Shown here: positions 1 to 7,699 of the stretch, one piece after another
How positions within the stretch are numbered: position 1 is the stretch's first letter
How the letters are laid out: every line of letters begins with the position of its first letter
Assembly (NCBI GenBank): GCA_900545585.1
Contig: UQZR01000016.1
Coordinates: forward strand, 1 to 55,679
Length of the DNA stretch: 55,679 bases
Source of the DNA: an uncultured Eubacteriales bacterium
Lineage (GTDB): Bacteria; Bacillota; Clostridia; Oscillospirales; Oscillospiraceae
Direction of reading: 5' to 3'
The notes under the pieces: generated by a model
The model's database searches: none
What the model was told of the DNA's origin: nothing
What the model saw: only the letters and a program-made list of their open reading frames with translations
Translations under genes and position numbers: made by a program

Positions 1-516
1 GCTCCAAGGGCCTGCCGTGCCGTTGGCGTCCAGTGCACGGACCTTGTAGTAATACGTACTGCCGCTGGTCAGATAGGAGCTGTTGGTGTAGCCGGTAGAC
101 GTCTGGGTACTGTACTTACTGTAGTTTCCATTCTGGCTGTAGGAACGGTACACCTCGTACTTAGCCGCGCCCGCGACCTTGTCCCACTTCAGGGTGGGAC
201 GGCCCTGACTGTCGTTGCCGCCGGTGACGCTGGGGGCCGTCAGGCCCAGTCGGCAGGTCACAGCAACCACGTCGCTCCAAGGGCCTGCCGTGCCGTTGGC
301 GTCCAGTGCACGGACCTTGTAGTAATACGTACTGCCGCTGGTCAGATAGGCGCTGTTGGTGTAGCCGGTAGACGTCTGGGTAGAATACTTGATGTAGTCA
401 CCGTCCTTGCTGCGGGCACGGTACACCTCGTACTTGGCCGCGCCTGCGACCTTGTCCCACTTCAGCGTGGGACGGCCCTGACTGTCGTTGCCGCCGGTGA
501 CGCTGGGGGCCGTCAG
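1..516 (-). repeat. Two near-identical FN3-encoding direct repeats, period 273 bp
   Basis: The block starting at base 1 recurs at base 274 with only clustered differences, mostly in the codons for the strand after YEVYR (SYSQNGNY against ARSKDGDY). The period of 273 bp equals 91 codons, one FN3 module. High nucleotide identity indicates recent duplication or gene conversion. The array may continue beyond the left edge. Confidence 0.85.
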
Positions 517-2565
517 AGGCGTAGGCTTGCAGTGCAGCGCTGCTGCCAGCAGATCCTCGTTGCCCTCAGAGATGCTGATCTTCGCCCAGTCCTCTTCCGT
601 ACCATCGTAATATACGTCTGCTATGCTTTCACAGTAGTAAAATGCATTTTTGCCAATAGACGTTACGCTCTTAGGGATGGTCACCTTCGCCAGTCGGATG
701 CAGTTGGAAAACGTGCTGCCACCAATGGCAGTCACGCCGTCCGAAATCGTCACAGCGGTCAAAGCGGTGCAGCCACTGAATACAGAGTCGCCGATGCTGG
801 TCACGCTGTCCGGTATCGTCACAGACGTCAACCCCGTGCAGCCGCTGAACGCAGAGCCGCCGATTTCCGTCACACTACTCGGGATCGCCACAGAGGTCAG
901 TGAGGTGCAGCCGCTGAATGCTCCGCCGCCGATACTGGTCACGCTGCCCGGGATCGTCACAGATGTCAGTGCGGCACAACCACTGAATGCATCGCCGCCG
1001 ATGCTGGTCACGCCATCCGGAATTGTCACGGACGTCAGGCCGCTGCAGTCCCAGAACGCATGGTCGCCGATGCTGGTCACGCCCTGCTGCATGACGACGC
1101 GCTTGATGTACGTCCTGCAGCTGTACCACGGTGACCTGGAATCGTAGGTATAATCGGTCATCGCTCCCGTGCCGCTGATGGTCAGGGTACCGTCCGCCGT
1201 CAGCGTCCATGTGACGTTCTCGCCGCAGCTGCCGCTGTCGTAGATGTTGTCCTTGAAATGGACATTCATGCGATCCGGAATGGAATCACGGACATTGCTG
1301 ACAACGCGATTCCATACTCGCCCCCAGTTATCATAATAGATGTCCGTCCAATTCGGGCAGGACGCGAGATCACCTTCATAGATATCGGTAATCCCGTCAG
1401 GGATATCTACGGATTTCAGATTGGTACAGCCCTCAAACATATCGAGAAAAAGTCTATTGCTCATGCTGTCCGGAAGGCTTACCGAGGTCAGTGCCGAGCA
1501 GTCCCGGAGCGCACCATGACCAATATATACTGTCGAAGGCGGCAGCACCACTCTTTTGGCGCCGGAGTTTTGCTGAAACGCACCGTCTCCAATAGAAATT
1601 ACACCGTCCGGCACAATGATCTCCGCCAGATCGGTGCAGTCAGCAAACGCATAGCTGCCGATGGTTTTAATACCGCTGCCGATGATCAGGCAGCGGATAC
1701 CACTGTCATAGATATCCTGATACCAAGGCGCTTTCCCATAAGCAAAATCTGCAATCCCTCCCTCGGTGTACCCTGTGCCCACGGTAATGATCAATGTACC
1801 GGCCTTTGTCAACTTCCACTGCGTATTGTTTCCTGAGGAATTGTCCCCACAAGTTCCGCTGGAAATCAGGTCGTTTTTATAGTATATCTGTGCAGCTGCA
1901 GGCAATACACTGCCGCTGCTGCCCCGCGATGCCGTCCAATCCGCCCTCGTACCATTGAAAAACACATTTTTCAGGGAGGTACAATCATAAAATGTAGCGC
2001 CGCTGCCAAATTCCAGGCTGTTTCCCTCGAATACCACATCCGTCAAACCTGTACAGCACTCAAACGCACTGCCGTCGATGTTCGTCACGCTGGCAGGTAT
2101 CAGTACCTGCGTCAAGCTATGGCAGGCGCGGAATGCGTTGAGACCAATATTGGTCAGGTTATTAGGCAGTGTAATACTTTGCAGACTGCTGCAGGCCCAG
2201 AATGCCGCCTCGCCGATAGAAGTCAGCGTGGATGGCAGTGATACGCTGCGCAGATTTTCGTAATAATGAAACGCGTTGTCAGAAATGGATTCGACTCCCT
2301 CGCCGATGACCACCTTTTTGATCTTGCTCTTGTACTGACTCCACGGCGCGCCAAACATATTTCCCTCGCCGCTGATGGTCAGGGTACCATCCGAGGTCAG
2401 CGTCCATTTCATCAGTTGGCTGTTGTTTAGTGTACCCCCACAGGTACCGCTGTCCACAACAGTATCTCTGCTGCTGATCGCCCAAGCGGTGTCCACCATG
2501 CCCAGCGGAACGGCGCTGAGCAGCATGAGAGCCGCCAGCAGGATGGATAGGATACGTTTTTTCAC
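1..2565 (-). CDS. BspA-type leucine-rich repeat surface protein with FN3 domains (partial)
   Basis: An open frame without stops runs from a GTG at 2565 to the window edge, giving 855 codons and no C-terminus. A GGGGAG ribosome binding site lies about 7 bases before the GTG, and the protein opens with a signal peptide (MKKRILSILLAALML...AWA). The body holds clusters of 23-residue LRR_5/TpLRR repeats of the form LTSVTIPDGVTSIGxxAFSGC, most regular at roughly residues 490-635 (bases 655-1095). At least two FN3 domains follow, each about 91 residues with the core PTLKWDKVAGAAKYEVYR. Such proteins are secreted or wall-attached and usually mediate adhesion or protein binding; the ligand here is unknown. 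Anchoring signals would lie beyond the left edge. Long gene for which the start codon was inferred by eye. Confidence 0.85.
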   Translation of the reverse strand, partial: MKKRILSILLAALMLLSAVPLGMVDTAWAISSRDTVVDSGTCGGTLNNSQLMKWTLTSDGTLTISGEGNMFGAPWSQYKSKIKKVVIGEGVESISDNAFHYYENLRSVSLPSTLTSIGEAAFWACSSLQSITLPNNLTNIGLNAFRACHSLTQVLIPASVTNIDGSAFECCTGLTDVVFEGNSLEFGSGATFYDCTSLKNVFFNGTRADWTASRGSSGSVLPAAAQIYYKNDLISSGTCGDNSSGNNTQWKLTKAGTLIITVGTGYTEGGIADFAYGKAPWYQDIYDSGIRCLIIGSGIKTIGSYAFADCTDLAEIIVPDGVISIGDGAFQQNSGAKRVVLPPSTVYIGHGALRDCSALTSVSLPDSMSNRLFLDMFEGCTNLKSVDIPDGITDIYEGDLASCPNWTDIYYDNWGRVWNRVVSNVRDSIPDRMNVHFKDNIYDSGSCGENVTWTLTADGTLTISGTGAMTDYTYDSRSPWYSCRTYIKRVVMQQGVTSIGDHAFWDCSGLTSVTIPDGVTSIGGDAFSGCAALTSVTIPGSVTSIGGGAFSGCTSLTSVAIPSSVTEIGGSAFSGCTGLTSVTIPDSVTSIGDSVFSGCTALTAVTISDGVTAIGGSTFSNCIRLAKVTIPKSVTSIGKNAFYYCESIADVYYDGTEEDWAKISISEGNEDLLAAALHCKPTPLTAPSVTGGNDSQGRPTLKWDKVAGAAKYEVYRARSKDGDYIKYSTQTSTGYTNSAYLTSGSTYYYKVRALDANGTAGPWSDVVAVTCRLGLTAPSVTGGNDSQGRPTLKWDKVAGAAKYEVYRSYSQNGNYSKYSTQTSTGYTNSSYLTSGSTYYYKVRALDANGTAGPWS

Positions 2566-2625
2566 AGAAACTCCCCTTTTCTTTATGATCTCCGCCGGTA
2601 TGTGCCGGCAGGTCATTACAACGAT

Positions 2626-2654
2626 AGAATACACCTGTTTTTGCGCGATTTCAA
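2626..2654 (-). promoter_or_regulatory. Sigma-A-like promoter of the LRR protein gene
   Basis: On the minus strand TTGAAA (2649-2654) and TATTCT (2626-2631) are separated by 17 bases. It is placed about 60 bases before the GTG start, with a small GCCGG...CCGGC hairpin in the leader. Confidence 0.55.
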
Positions 2655-2707
2655 TAAGCTGGCTGCATAGTATCGTGCTTTTTCCCCTGTTTTTTGCAAA
2701 AAAGCGC

Positions 2708-2744
2708 AAAAAAGAGGACTGTCCGATGGACAGTCCTCTTTTTT
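2708..2744. terminator. Bidirectional intrinsic terminator
   Basis: An 11-bp perfect stem GAGGACTGTCC/GGACAGTCCTC with a GAT loop is flanked by A and T runs on both sides. It sits directly after the stop of the TPM-domain gene on the minus strand and separates it from the LRR gene. Confidence 0.9.
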
Positions 2745-2745
2745 A

Positions 2746-3516
2746 TCAGAAGTGGCCGCTGCGGCCGGAGCCGCCTCCGCCGGACTCGCTTTGGGAGTCG
2801 TTCTTCTCCTTTTTGCGGCGGGTCTCGGTGGTGTGGGTGTAAATGTCCGAGCACTCCGTCAGGTCCAGCCCCTCGGCGGTGACGTAGACATCCGCCTCCG
2901 CGCCGCGGCGGACGGACTTCATCTTGCCCTTCAGCACCAGGCACACCGCCAGCGCCACGCCGCAGCCCACCAGCAACGCCGGGAAAATCACCTTGCCCAG
3001 AGGCTTGCGTACCGCATGGCCCTCTGACGCCTGCTGCATCATGTCGGCGCAGGTGGTCAGATAGGCATGGAAGCCGTCGTACCAGTCGTCATCGCCCAGA
3101 TAGTCCAGGAAGCTGTCCTCCAGCTGCTGCTGGGCATAGCTGCCGATCATGCTCTGGGCGTAGCCGTCGCGGACATACAGGCTGTAGCTGCGGTCGTACA
3201 TGCTCAGGAGCAGCAGCACGCCGTCACGGTCCTCGCCGATGCCGAAGTCGTAGTCGTTGTAGATGGTGCAGGCGGCCTCGTAGACGCCGTCGGCGTACTG
3301 CTCGTAGTCGTAGATGGTGACCACGTACACCGCGCAGTCGTACTGCCAGGTGATCTGATCGGCCAGAGATTCCAGCTGCTGGCGCTCGCCGTCGGTGAAC
3401 AGGCTCTCCGTGTCGTAGATCAGGGCGTCGCCGGGCTGGGTCTCCGCCCATGCGGGGACGGTCAGCGTCAGTGCTGCCAGCAGGGCCAGCAGAAACATAG
3501 AAATTCTCTTTTTCAT
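2746..3516 (-). CDS. TPM-domain membrane protein
   Basis: The 256-residue product has a signal peptide (MKKRISMFLLALLAALTLTVPAWAE), then a TPM/Psb32 fold at about residues 28-165 (IYDTESLFTDGERQQLESLADQI, DGVLLLLSMYDRSYSLYVRDGYAQ). A transmembrane helix follows near 176-196 (VIFPALLVGCGVALAVCLVL), and the C-terminal tail is glycine/serine rich, ending GGGGSGRSGHF, as is typical of the family. TPM proteins sit in the envelope and have been linked to phosphatase-like activity or membrane protein maintenance; the substrate here is unknown. It is the last gene of a four-gene same-strand cluster, 13 bp behind the zinc-ribbon gene, and is followed at once by a strong terminator. Confidence 0.85.
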   Translation of the reverse strand: MKKRISMFLLALLAALTLTVPAWAETQPGDALIYDTESLFTDGERQQLESLADQITWQYDCAVYVVTIYDYEQYADGVYEAACTIYNDYDFGIGEDRDGVLLLLSMYDRSYSLYVRDGYAQSMIGSYAQQQLEDSFLDYLGDDDWYDGFHAYLTTCADMMQQASEGHAVRKPLGKVIFPALLVGCGVALAVCLVLKGKMKSVRRGAEADVYVTAEGLDLTECSDIYTHTTETRRKKEKNDSQSESGGGGSGRSGHF

Positions 3517-3529
3517 TGCGCCGCCTCCC

Positions 3530-4669
3530 TTATACCAGCATCATAATGGCGGCGGTAATGGCCGCCACCGGCGCCGCCACGGCGGCGAAGATCGTCCAGA
3601 ACCGGCCCATATCCGTGGGCAGGTCACCCACCAGCCTGCCGGTCTGGCCGTTCATGGCGAACAGGAAATCCTGTCCCTTCCACTTGGTGTGGAGCATCCA
3701 GACAGGCAGCAGGGCGTAATGCACCTTGCCGCGCCGCAGCCGGATGTCCTGCCGCAGGGGAATGCAGCTGTCGTACTGCTCCGCCGTGCGGCGCAGGGCA
3801 CTCTCCAGCGAGGCGGCGCAGCGTCCGTCGGCCCGGTCATGACTGTCCTCCACGCTGACATCGTACTTGTCGGCCAGGAAGCCGGGCAGGTACGCGGTGG
3901 AGAAGGGCTTCAGATCGGTGTAGTCATACGGCTCGATGGAGTCCATGTGGTCATCGGGCATCTTGCTGGACGCGTCCACGGGCACCTTTTCGAAGGAGAT
4001 GGAGCCGCCTCGGTGAACGTCGTAGTGCTCCGTCTCCGTCACCTCATAGTCGGAGGTCTCGTACTCGTGGTGGATGAGGCCCTCGTAGTCCACAGTGCCC
4101 TCGGCCTGGCCGTCGAACATCCAGAAGGGAACATACACGCCCTGGATCTTCTCGATGTGGTTGCCATTGGTGAACGCCTTGGGCAGCAGGGGCTTGCCCT
4201 TATAGTGGTTCTTCAGGGCAGCCACGGCGTCCTCCTTGCTGAGCTTGAAGGGCAGGACGAAGTCCGGCTTCAGCGCGCCGCTGAACTGGCCCGGCATCAC
4301 GGTGGGATTGCCGCAGTAGGGGCAGGACGTGGCGGCGGTGGAGGCGTCGCAGATCAGCTCCGCGCCGCAGGAGGGGCAGTTATAGGCCTTCATGCCGTCG
4401 GCCTCCGCGCCCCAGTCGCTGCTCAGGCCGGAGGTGTCCCAGCCCTGGGACTCCATGTCCGCCATTTTCTGGCGGTTTGCCTCAGCTTTGGCCTCCGCCT
4501 TTTCGGACGCCGCTGCTGCGGCGGCTTCCTTATCAGCGTACAGCTTTTCAATGTCCGCCACCTCGTACTGCGCGCCGCAGTAGTCGCACTCCAGCTTGCC
4601 GGACGCGCCCACAAAGTGCAGCGGGCCGGTGCAGGCCGGACATTTATAGTTGGTCACTTGGGATGCCAT
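3530..4669 (-). CDS. Zinc-ribbon protein with C-terminal membrane segment
   Basis: The start ATG at 4669 (MASQVTNYKCPAC) is preferred over an upstream in-frame ATG because GGGAGGA lies about 6 bases before it. The 379-residue product begins with a CPAC...CDYC zinc ribbon, then a charged alanine-rich helix (EKAEAKAEANRQKM), then a second ribbon (CPSCGAEL...CPYCGNPT). A beta-rich region with a conserved-looking YVPFWMFDGQ segment follows, and it ends in a hydrophobic helix (FWTIFAAVAAPVAAITAAIMMLV). Such proteins are found in Firmicutes next to SPFH/YdjI-type genes, as here; their biochemical role is not established. The helicase-like name sometimes given to the family is not supported by any motif I can see. 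Confidence 0.75.
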   Translation of the reverse strand: MASQVTNYKCPACTGPLHFVGASGKLECDYCGAQYEVADIEKLYADKEAAAAAASEKAEAKAEANRQKMADMESQGWDTSGLSSDWGAEADGMKAYNCPSCGAELICDASTAATSCPYCGNPTVMPGQFSGALKPDFVLPFKLSKEDAVAALKNHYKGKPLLPKAFTNGNHIEKIQGVYVPFWMFDGQAEGTVDYEGLIHHEYETSDYEVTETEHYDVHRGGSISFEKVPVDASSKMPDDHMDSIEPYDYTDLKPFSTAYLPGFLADKYDVSVEDSHDRADGRCAASLESALRRTAEQYDSCIPLRQDIRLRRGKVHYALLPVWMLHTKWKGQDFLFAMNGQTGRLVGDLPTDMGRFWTIFAAVAAPVAAITAAIMMLV

Positions 4670-4705
4670 AATTTTCCTCCCTCTCACAGTCTGACCGGGG
4701 CGGCC

Positions 4706-5248
4706 TTACAGGGGCCGTCCGCAGTTCTGGCAGAACTTGCTGCCGTCATTTTCCAGCTTGGCGCCGCAGCTGGGGCAGAACGTGGGCCGGAAGCCGGTGT
4801 CCTGCCGGGGCGCATAGTCCTGACGAGGGGCGTAATCCTGATTGGGTGCAGATTGCTGATAGCCGCCCTTCCCGGGGACGCCCAGATAGACGGAGCTGTC
4901 GAAGCCCAGGATCATGGTGAACACGGAGGGCAGGAAGATCAGGCCCACCGCAAAGCCGCCGCTCTTGCCGAAGGCCTTGGCCAGCTTGATGCAGGTCTGG
5001 ATGCCCAGGACGATGTTGTAGATGGGGATCAGCAGCATCAGGAAACGCCAGCCGCTGCCCCAGGTGATCTCGAAGATGGTATAGACATTGTAGAAGGGTA
5101 CGATGGAGGCCCAGCCGGGCTTGCCCGCCTTCTTGAACAGCAGCCAGCAGGCCACGATGCCCGCCACGCCCAGCAGCAGGGAGAGGAAGCTGGCGAAGGG
5201 GCTGGGGGCCGTCTGGTACTCATAATAATAGTAATCGATGAACTGCAT
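4706..5248 (-). CDS. DUF5684 membrane protein with C-terminal zinc ribbon
   Basis: The 180-residue protein has three hydrophobic segments (FASFLSLLLGVAGIVACWLLF, FLMLLIPIYNIVLGIQTCI, FAVGLIFLPSVFTMILGF) with the sequence IVPFYNVYTIFEITWG between the first two, characteristic of DUF5684. A QDYAPRQDYAPRQD linker leads to a zinc ribbon, CPSCGAKL...CQNCGRPL. Function is unknown. Neighbouring genes on both sides also carry zinc ribbons with the same CxxCG pattern, suggesting these proteins work together or share a partner that reads the ribbon. Overall membrane topology is inferred from hydrophobicity only. Confidence 0.75.
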   Translation of the reverse strand: MQFIDYYYYEYQTAPSPFASFLSLLLGVAGIVACWLLFKKAGKPGWASIVPFYNVYTIFEITWGSGWRFLMLLIPIYNIVLGIQTCIKLAKAFGKSGGFAVGLIFLPSVFTMILGFDSSVYLGVPGKGGYQQSAPNQDYAPRQDYAPRQDTGFRPTFCPSCGAKLENDGSKFCQNCGRPL

Positions 5249-5277
5249 AGTCTTCTCCTTTCACATGTCACACGGTG

Positions 5278-6567
5278 TCAGGGACGGGGATTGCCGCAGT
5301 TGGCGCAGAACTTGCCCTTGTTGACGCTGCCGCAGGAGCAGGTCCACTCGTCGGCAGGTCTGGGCTTGCCGCATTCGCCGCAGAATTTGCCGGTGTTCAC
5401 CGCACCGCAGGAGCACTTCCATTCCCCCGCCGGTGCGGGCTTGGGTGCGCCGCACTCGCCGCAGAACTTGCCGGTGTTGCCGGTGTGTCCGCAGGCGCAG
5501 GTCCAGCCGCCTGCCGCGGGAGCGGCCTGCTGCTGCATCTGCTGTTGCTGCTGCATCTGCTGCTGACCCATGGCGTACAGATCCTGGGCATTCATGCCGC
5601 CGGCCTGACCGGCCATGTTCATGCCCATGAAGGCCATGGCCGCGCCGCCCTTGTTGGCCGCCGCCGCCTTCATGGCGTCGCCCTGAGAACCAACGAGATG
5701 GGCCGCCGCGCGGGTGGGGTCCATGAAGGCCGCGTTGCGCTGCAGTTCCTTGAGCATCTTCTCGTCTTCTTCATCGGCGGTAACGCTGGAGACGCCAAAG
5801 GAGACGATCTCGATGCCCCGCAGGTCGCGCCACTTCTTGCTCAGCACCTCGTTGAGGGCGTCGGCCAGCTCCATGGTGTGGCCGGGCAGCTGGGAGTAAC
5901 GGATGCCGGTCTCGCCGATCTTGGCGAAGGCGGGCTGGAGGGCCGTCAGCAGCTCGGTCTTGAGCTGGCTGTCCAGCCGGTCGCGGGTATACGCCTCGCT
6001 GACGTTGCCGCAGACGTTGGTGTAGAACAGCATGGGGTTGGAGACGCGGTAGCTGTACTCGCCGAAGCAGCGGATGCCCACGTCGATGTCGATGCCGGCC
6101 CGCTGGTCCACCACGCGGAAGGGCACGGGGCTGGGCGTGCCGTACTTATTGCCGATAAGCTCCTTGGTGTTGAAATAGTAGATGCGCTGATCCTTGGGGG
6201 CCTCGCCGCCGAAGGTAAAGCGGTTGGCCATGGTACCGAACATGTTCTTCAGGCCCTGGCCCAGACTGCCGCAGAACAGGGACGGCTCCGAGGACATATC
6301 GTAGGTATACTCGCCGGTCTCGGCGCACATGTCCACGATCTTGCCCTGGTCCACGATGAGCATGCACTGGCCGTCCGCCACCGCGATGACGGAGCCGTCG
6401 GTAATGACGTTGTCATCGCCGTGACGGTTGCTGGAGCGTCGGGCGGTCTTTTTCTGCCCCTTTACCGCCAGCACATTCTCGGGAATGGCGTCACAATAAA
6501 AATATTCCTTCCACTGGTCAGCCAGCGTACCGCCAGCCGCGCCCATCGCCGCTCTGATAAGTCCCAT
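5278..6567 (-). CDS. SPFH-domain protein with three C-terminal zinc ribbons (YdjI-like)
   Basis: The 429-residue product starts MGLIRAAMGAAGGTLADQWKEYFYCD, the hallmark of the YdjI/virion-core-protein-like SPFH family. The SPFH region covers about residues 20-280, followed by a methionine/glycine stretch and a glutamine-rich linker (GQQQMQQQQQMQQQ). Three zinc ribbons of the form WxCxCGxxNxGKFCxxCGxPxP finish the protein at about 350-429. In Bacillus the related protein localises to membrane domains and takes part in membrane-stress responses; that role is transferred by analogy. It is the first gene of the cluster that continues with DUF5684, zinc-ribbon and TPM genes. Confidence 0.85.
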   Translation of the reverse strand: MGLIRAAMGAAGGTLADQWKEYFYCDAIPENVLAVKGQKKTARRSSNRHGDDNVITDGSVIAVADGQCMLIVDQGKIVDMCAETGEYTYDMSSEPSLFCGSLGQGLKNMFGTMANRFTFGGEAPKDQRIYYFNTKELIGNKYGTPSPVPFRVVDQRAGIDIDVGIRCFGEYSYRVSNPMLFYTNVCGNVSEAYTRDRLDSQLKTELLTALQPAFAKIGETGIRYSQLPGHTMELADALNEVLSKKWRDLRGIEIVSFGVSSVTADEEDEKMLKELQRNAAFMDPTRAAAHLVGSQGDAMKAAAANKGGAAMAFMGMNMAGQAGGMNAQDLYAMGQQQMQQQQQMQQQAAPAAGGWTCACGHTGNTGKFCGECGAPKPAPAGEWKCSCGAVNTGKFCGECGKPRPADEWTCSCGSVNKGKFCANCGNPRP

Positions 6568-6629
6568 AGTCTTTCTCCTTTTTCTGCAATTTGGGGGCGC
6601 TCCCCTGTTTCGCCCCGTTGGGTGCTTTT

Positions 6630-6658
6630 AGCATACCATAAAGCGTGTGCTTATGCAA
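6630..6658 (-). promoter_or_regulatory. Sigma-A-like promoter of the SPFH/zinc-ribbon cluster
   Basis: Minus-strand TTGCAT (6653-6658) and TATGCT (6630-6635) are 17 bases apart, about 60 bases ahead of the SPFH start codon, which is preceded by AAGGAGAAAG. Confidence 0.6.
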
Positions 6659-6670
6659 TCGCGGCGCGGT

Positions 6671-6710
6671 AAAAAAAACACCGCCGATCCCTGAGAGGAC
6701 CGGCGGTGTG
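6671..6710 (-). terminator. Intrinsic terminator after the toroid lipoprotein gene
   Basis: On the minus strand a stem ACACCGCCG...CGGCGGTGT is followed by eight T residues, just after the stop at 6716. It closes the large surface locus. Confidence 0.88.
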
Positions 6711-6715
6711 CCGCA

Positions 6716-7687
6716 TCATGTGATGTCCGTCATGTCAAAGAGCCGCGTCTTGCCCTGCCGGAAGCGGTCGTAGGCCGTCAGGGCGTAGAAGCCCTGCTCC
6801 GTGGCCATGCCATCCGGCTTCGTCTGCCGGGCGCTGTGGCGAAAACCGCCGCCGGTGCAGGCAAAGGCACACAGGCCGTCCAACGGGGACGCGCCGTCCT
6901 TCAGGAAGCGCTCATCCGATGCGGGGTCGATGCCCAACGCCGTCAGGGCCACGATCACCTGCGCACAGGACTCGCTGTTGCTCTCGCCCCAGCTCATGAA
7001 GCCGCCGTCCGCCTGCTGGACCCCGGACAGATATGCCAGTGCCGCGTCAACTGCGGTCTTGACTTCAGCATCTTCCTGATAAGATGCCAGAGCCGTCAAA
7101 GCCATGGCGGTCATGTCCACGTCGGAAACGTCGCCCATCAGAGTCCAGCCGCCATCGGCGCACTGGGCGGACAGGATCTCCGCCACCAGGCCTTCGCGGG
7201 TGGTCTGCTCCTCGCCGTCGGCGCACTGCGGGATATCGTAAGCCCCGCAGTCCAGAGCGATCAGCGCCCAGATGGGGCCGTTGAGACCCTGGGCACGGAC
7301 GAAGGTCATATCGCTCAGACCCGCCGTCAGGTCCACGCCCGCCACGTTGGCGGCATCGCAGCCTGCGGCCGTCAGGCCCAGGATGGTGCGGGAATTCTCG
7401 GTGGATTTTGCGTGGTGCAGCCGCACGGAGCCCGCCTGCTGCACGTAATCCTCCACGCTCCGCTCGTAGCTCCGGGCCGCCGTGTCGCTGAGCAGCCCCG
7501 CGCGGCTCAGGCCGATCACCGCCCACTCACCGCCGATGGAGCCCGCCGTGGGGGCGCCCTGCGTCTGGAGATAGGCCCCCGTCTCGCGGCAGGCCGTCTG
7601 CCACGGGGCCTCCGGCACAGGCTGCGCGCCGCAGGCGGGCAGCAGCACCAGCACTGCCAGCAGCAGGGCCGCTATACTCTGTTTCAT
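6716..7687 (-). CDS. Alpha/alpha-toroid lipoprotein (prenyltransferase/squalene-oxidase repeat)
   Basis: The 323-residue product has a lipoprotein signal with lipobox LPAC, cysteine 19. The rest is built from helical-hairpin repeats of the terpenoid-cyclase/transcobalamin toroid type, with recognisable turns GGEWAVIGLSRAG, NGPIWALIALD, DGGWTLMGDVSDVDMTAMALTAL, DGGFMSWGESNSESCAQVIVAL and TGGGFRHSA. It lacks the DxDD and cysteine/histidine catalytic signatures of cyclases and prenyltransferases, so a binding role is more likely than catalysis. In animal intrinsic factor and transcobalamin the same toroid is joined to a DUF4430 domain; here a DUF4430 protein is encoded about 5 kb upstream in the same apparent operon. 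Its ligand is unknown and the corrinoid link is inference. Last gene of the locus. Confidence 0.8.
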   Translation of the reverse strand: MKQSIAALLLAVLVLLPACGAQPVPEAPWQTACRETGAYLQTQGAPTAGSIGGEWAVIGLSRAGLLSDTAARSYERSVEDYVQQAGSVRLHHAKSTENSRTILGLTAAGCDAANVAGVDLTAGLSDMTFVRAQGLNGPIWALIALDCGAYDIPQCADGEEQTTREGLVAEILSAQCADGGWTLMGDVSDVDMTAMALTALASYQEDAEVKTAVDAALAYLSGVQQADGGFMSWGESNSESCAQVIVALTALGIDPASDERFLKDGASPLDGLCAFACTGGGFRHSARQTKPDGMATEQGFYALTAYDRFRQGKTRLFDMTDIT

Positions 7688-7699
7688 CCGATCCCCTCC

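Noticed and set aside
655..1095. Regular 69-bp repeats as a CRISPR array
   Set aside because: The units are tandem without unique spacers and are in frame as 23-residue leucine-rich repeats.
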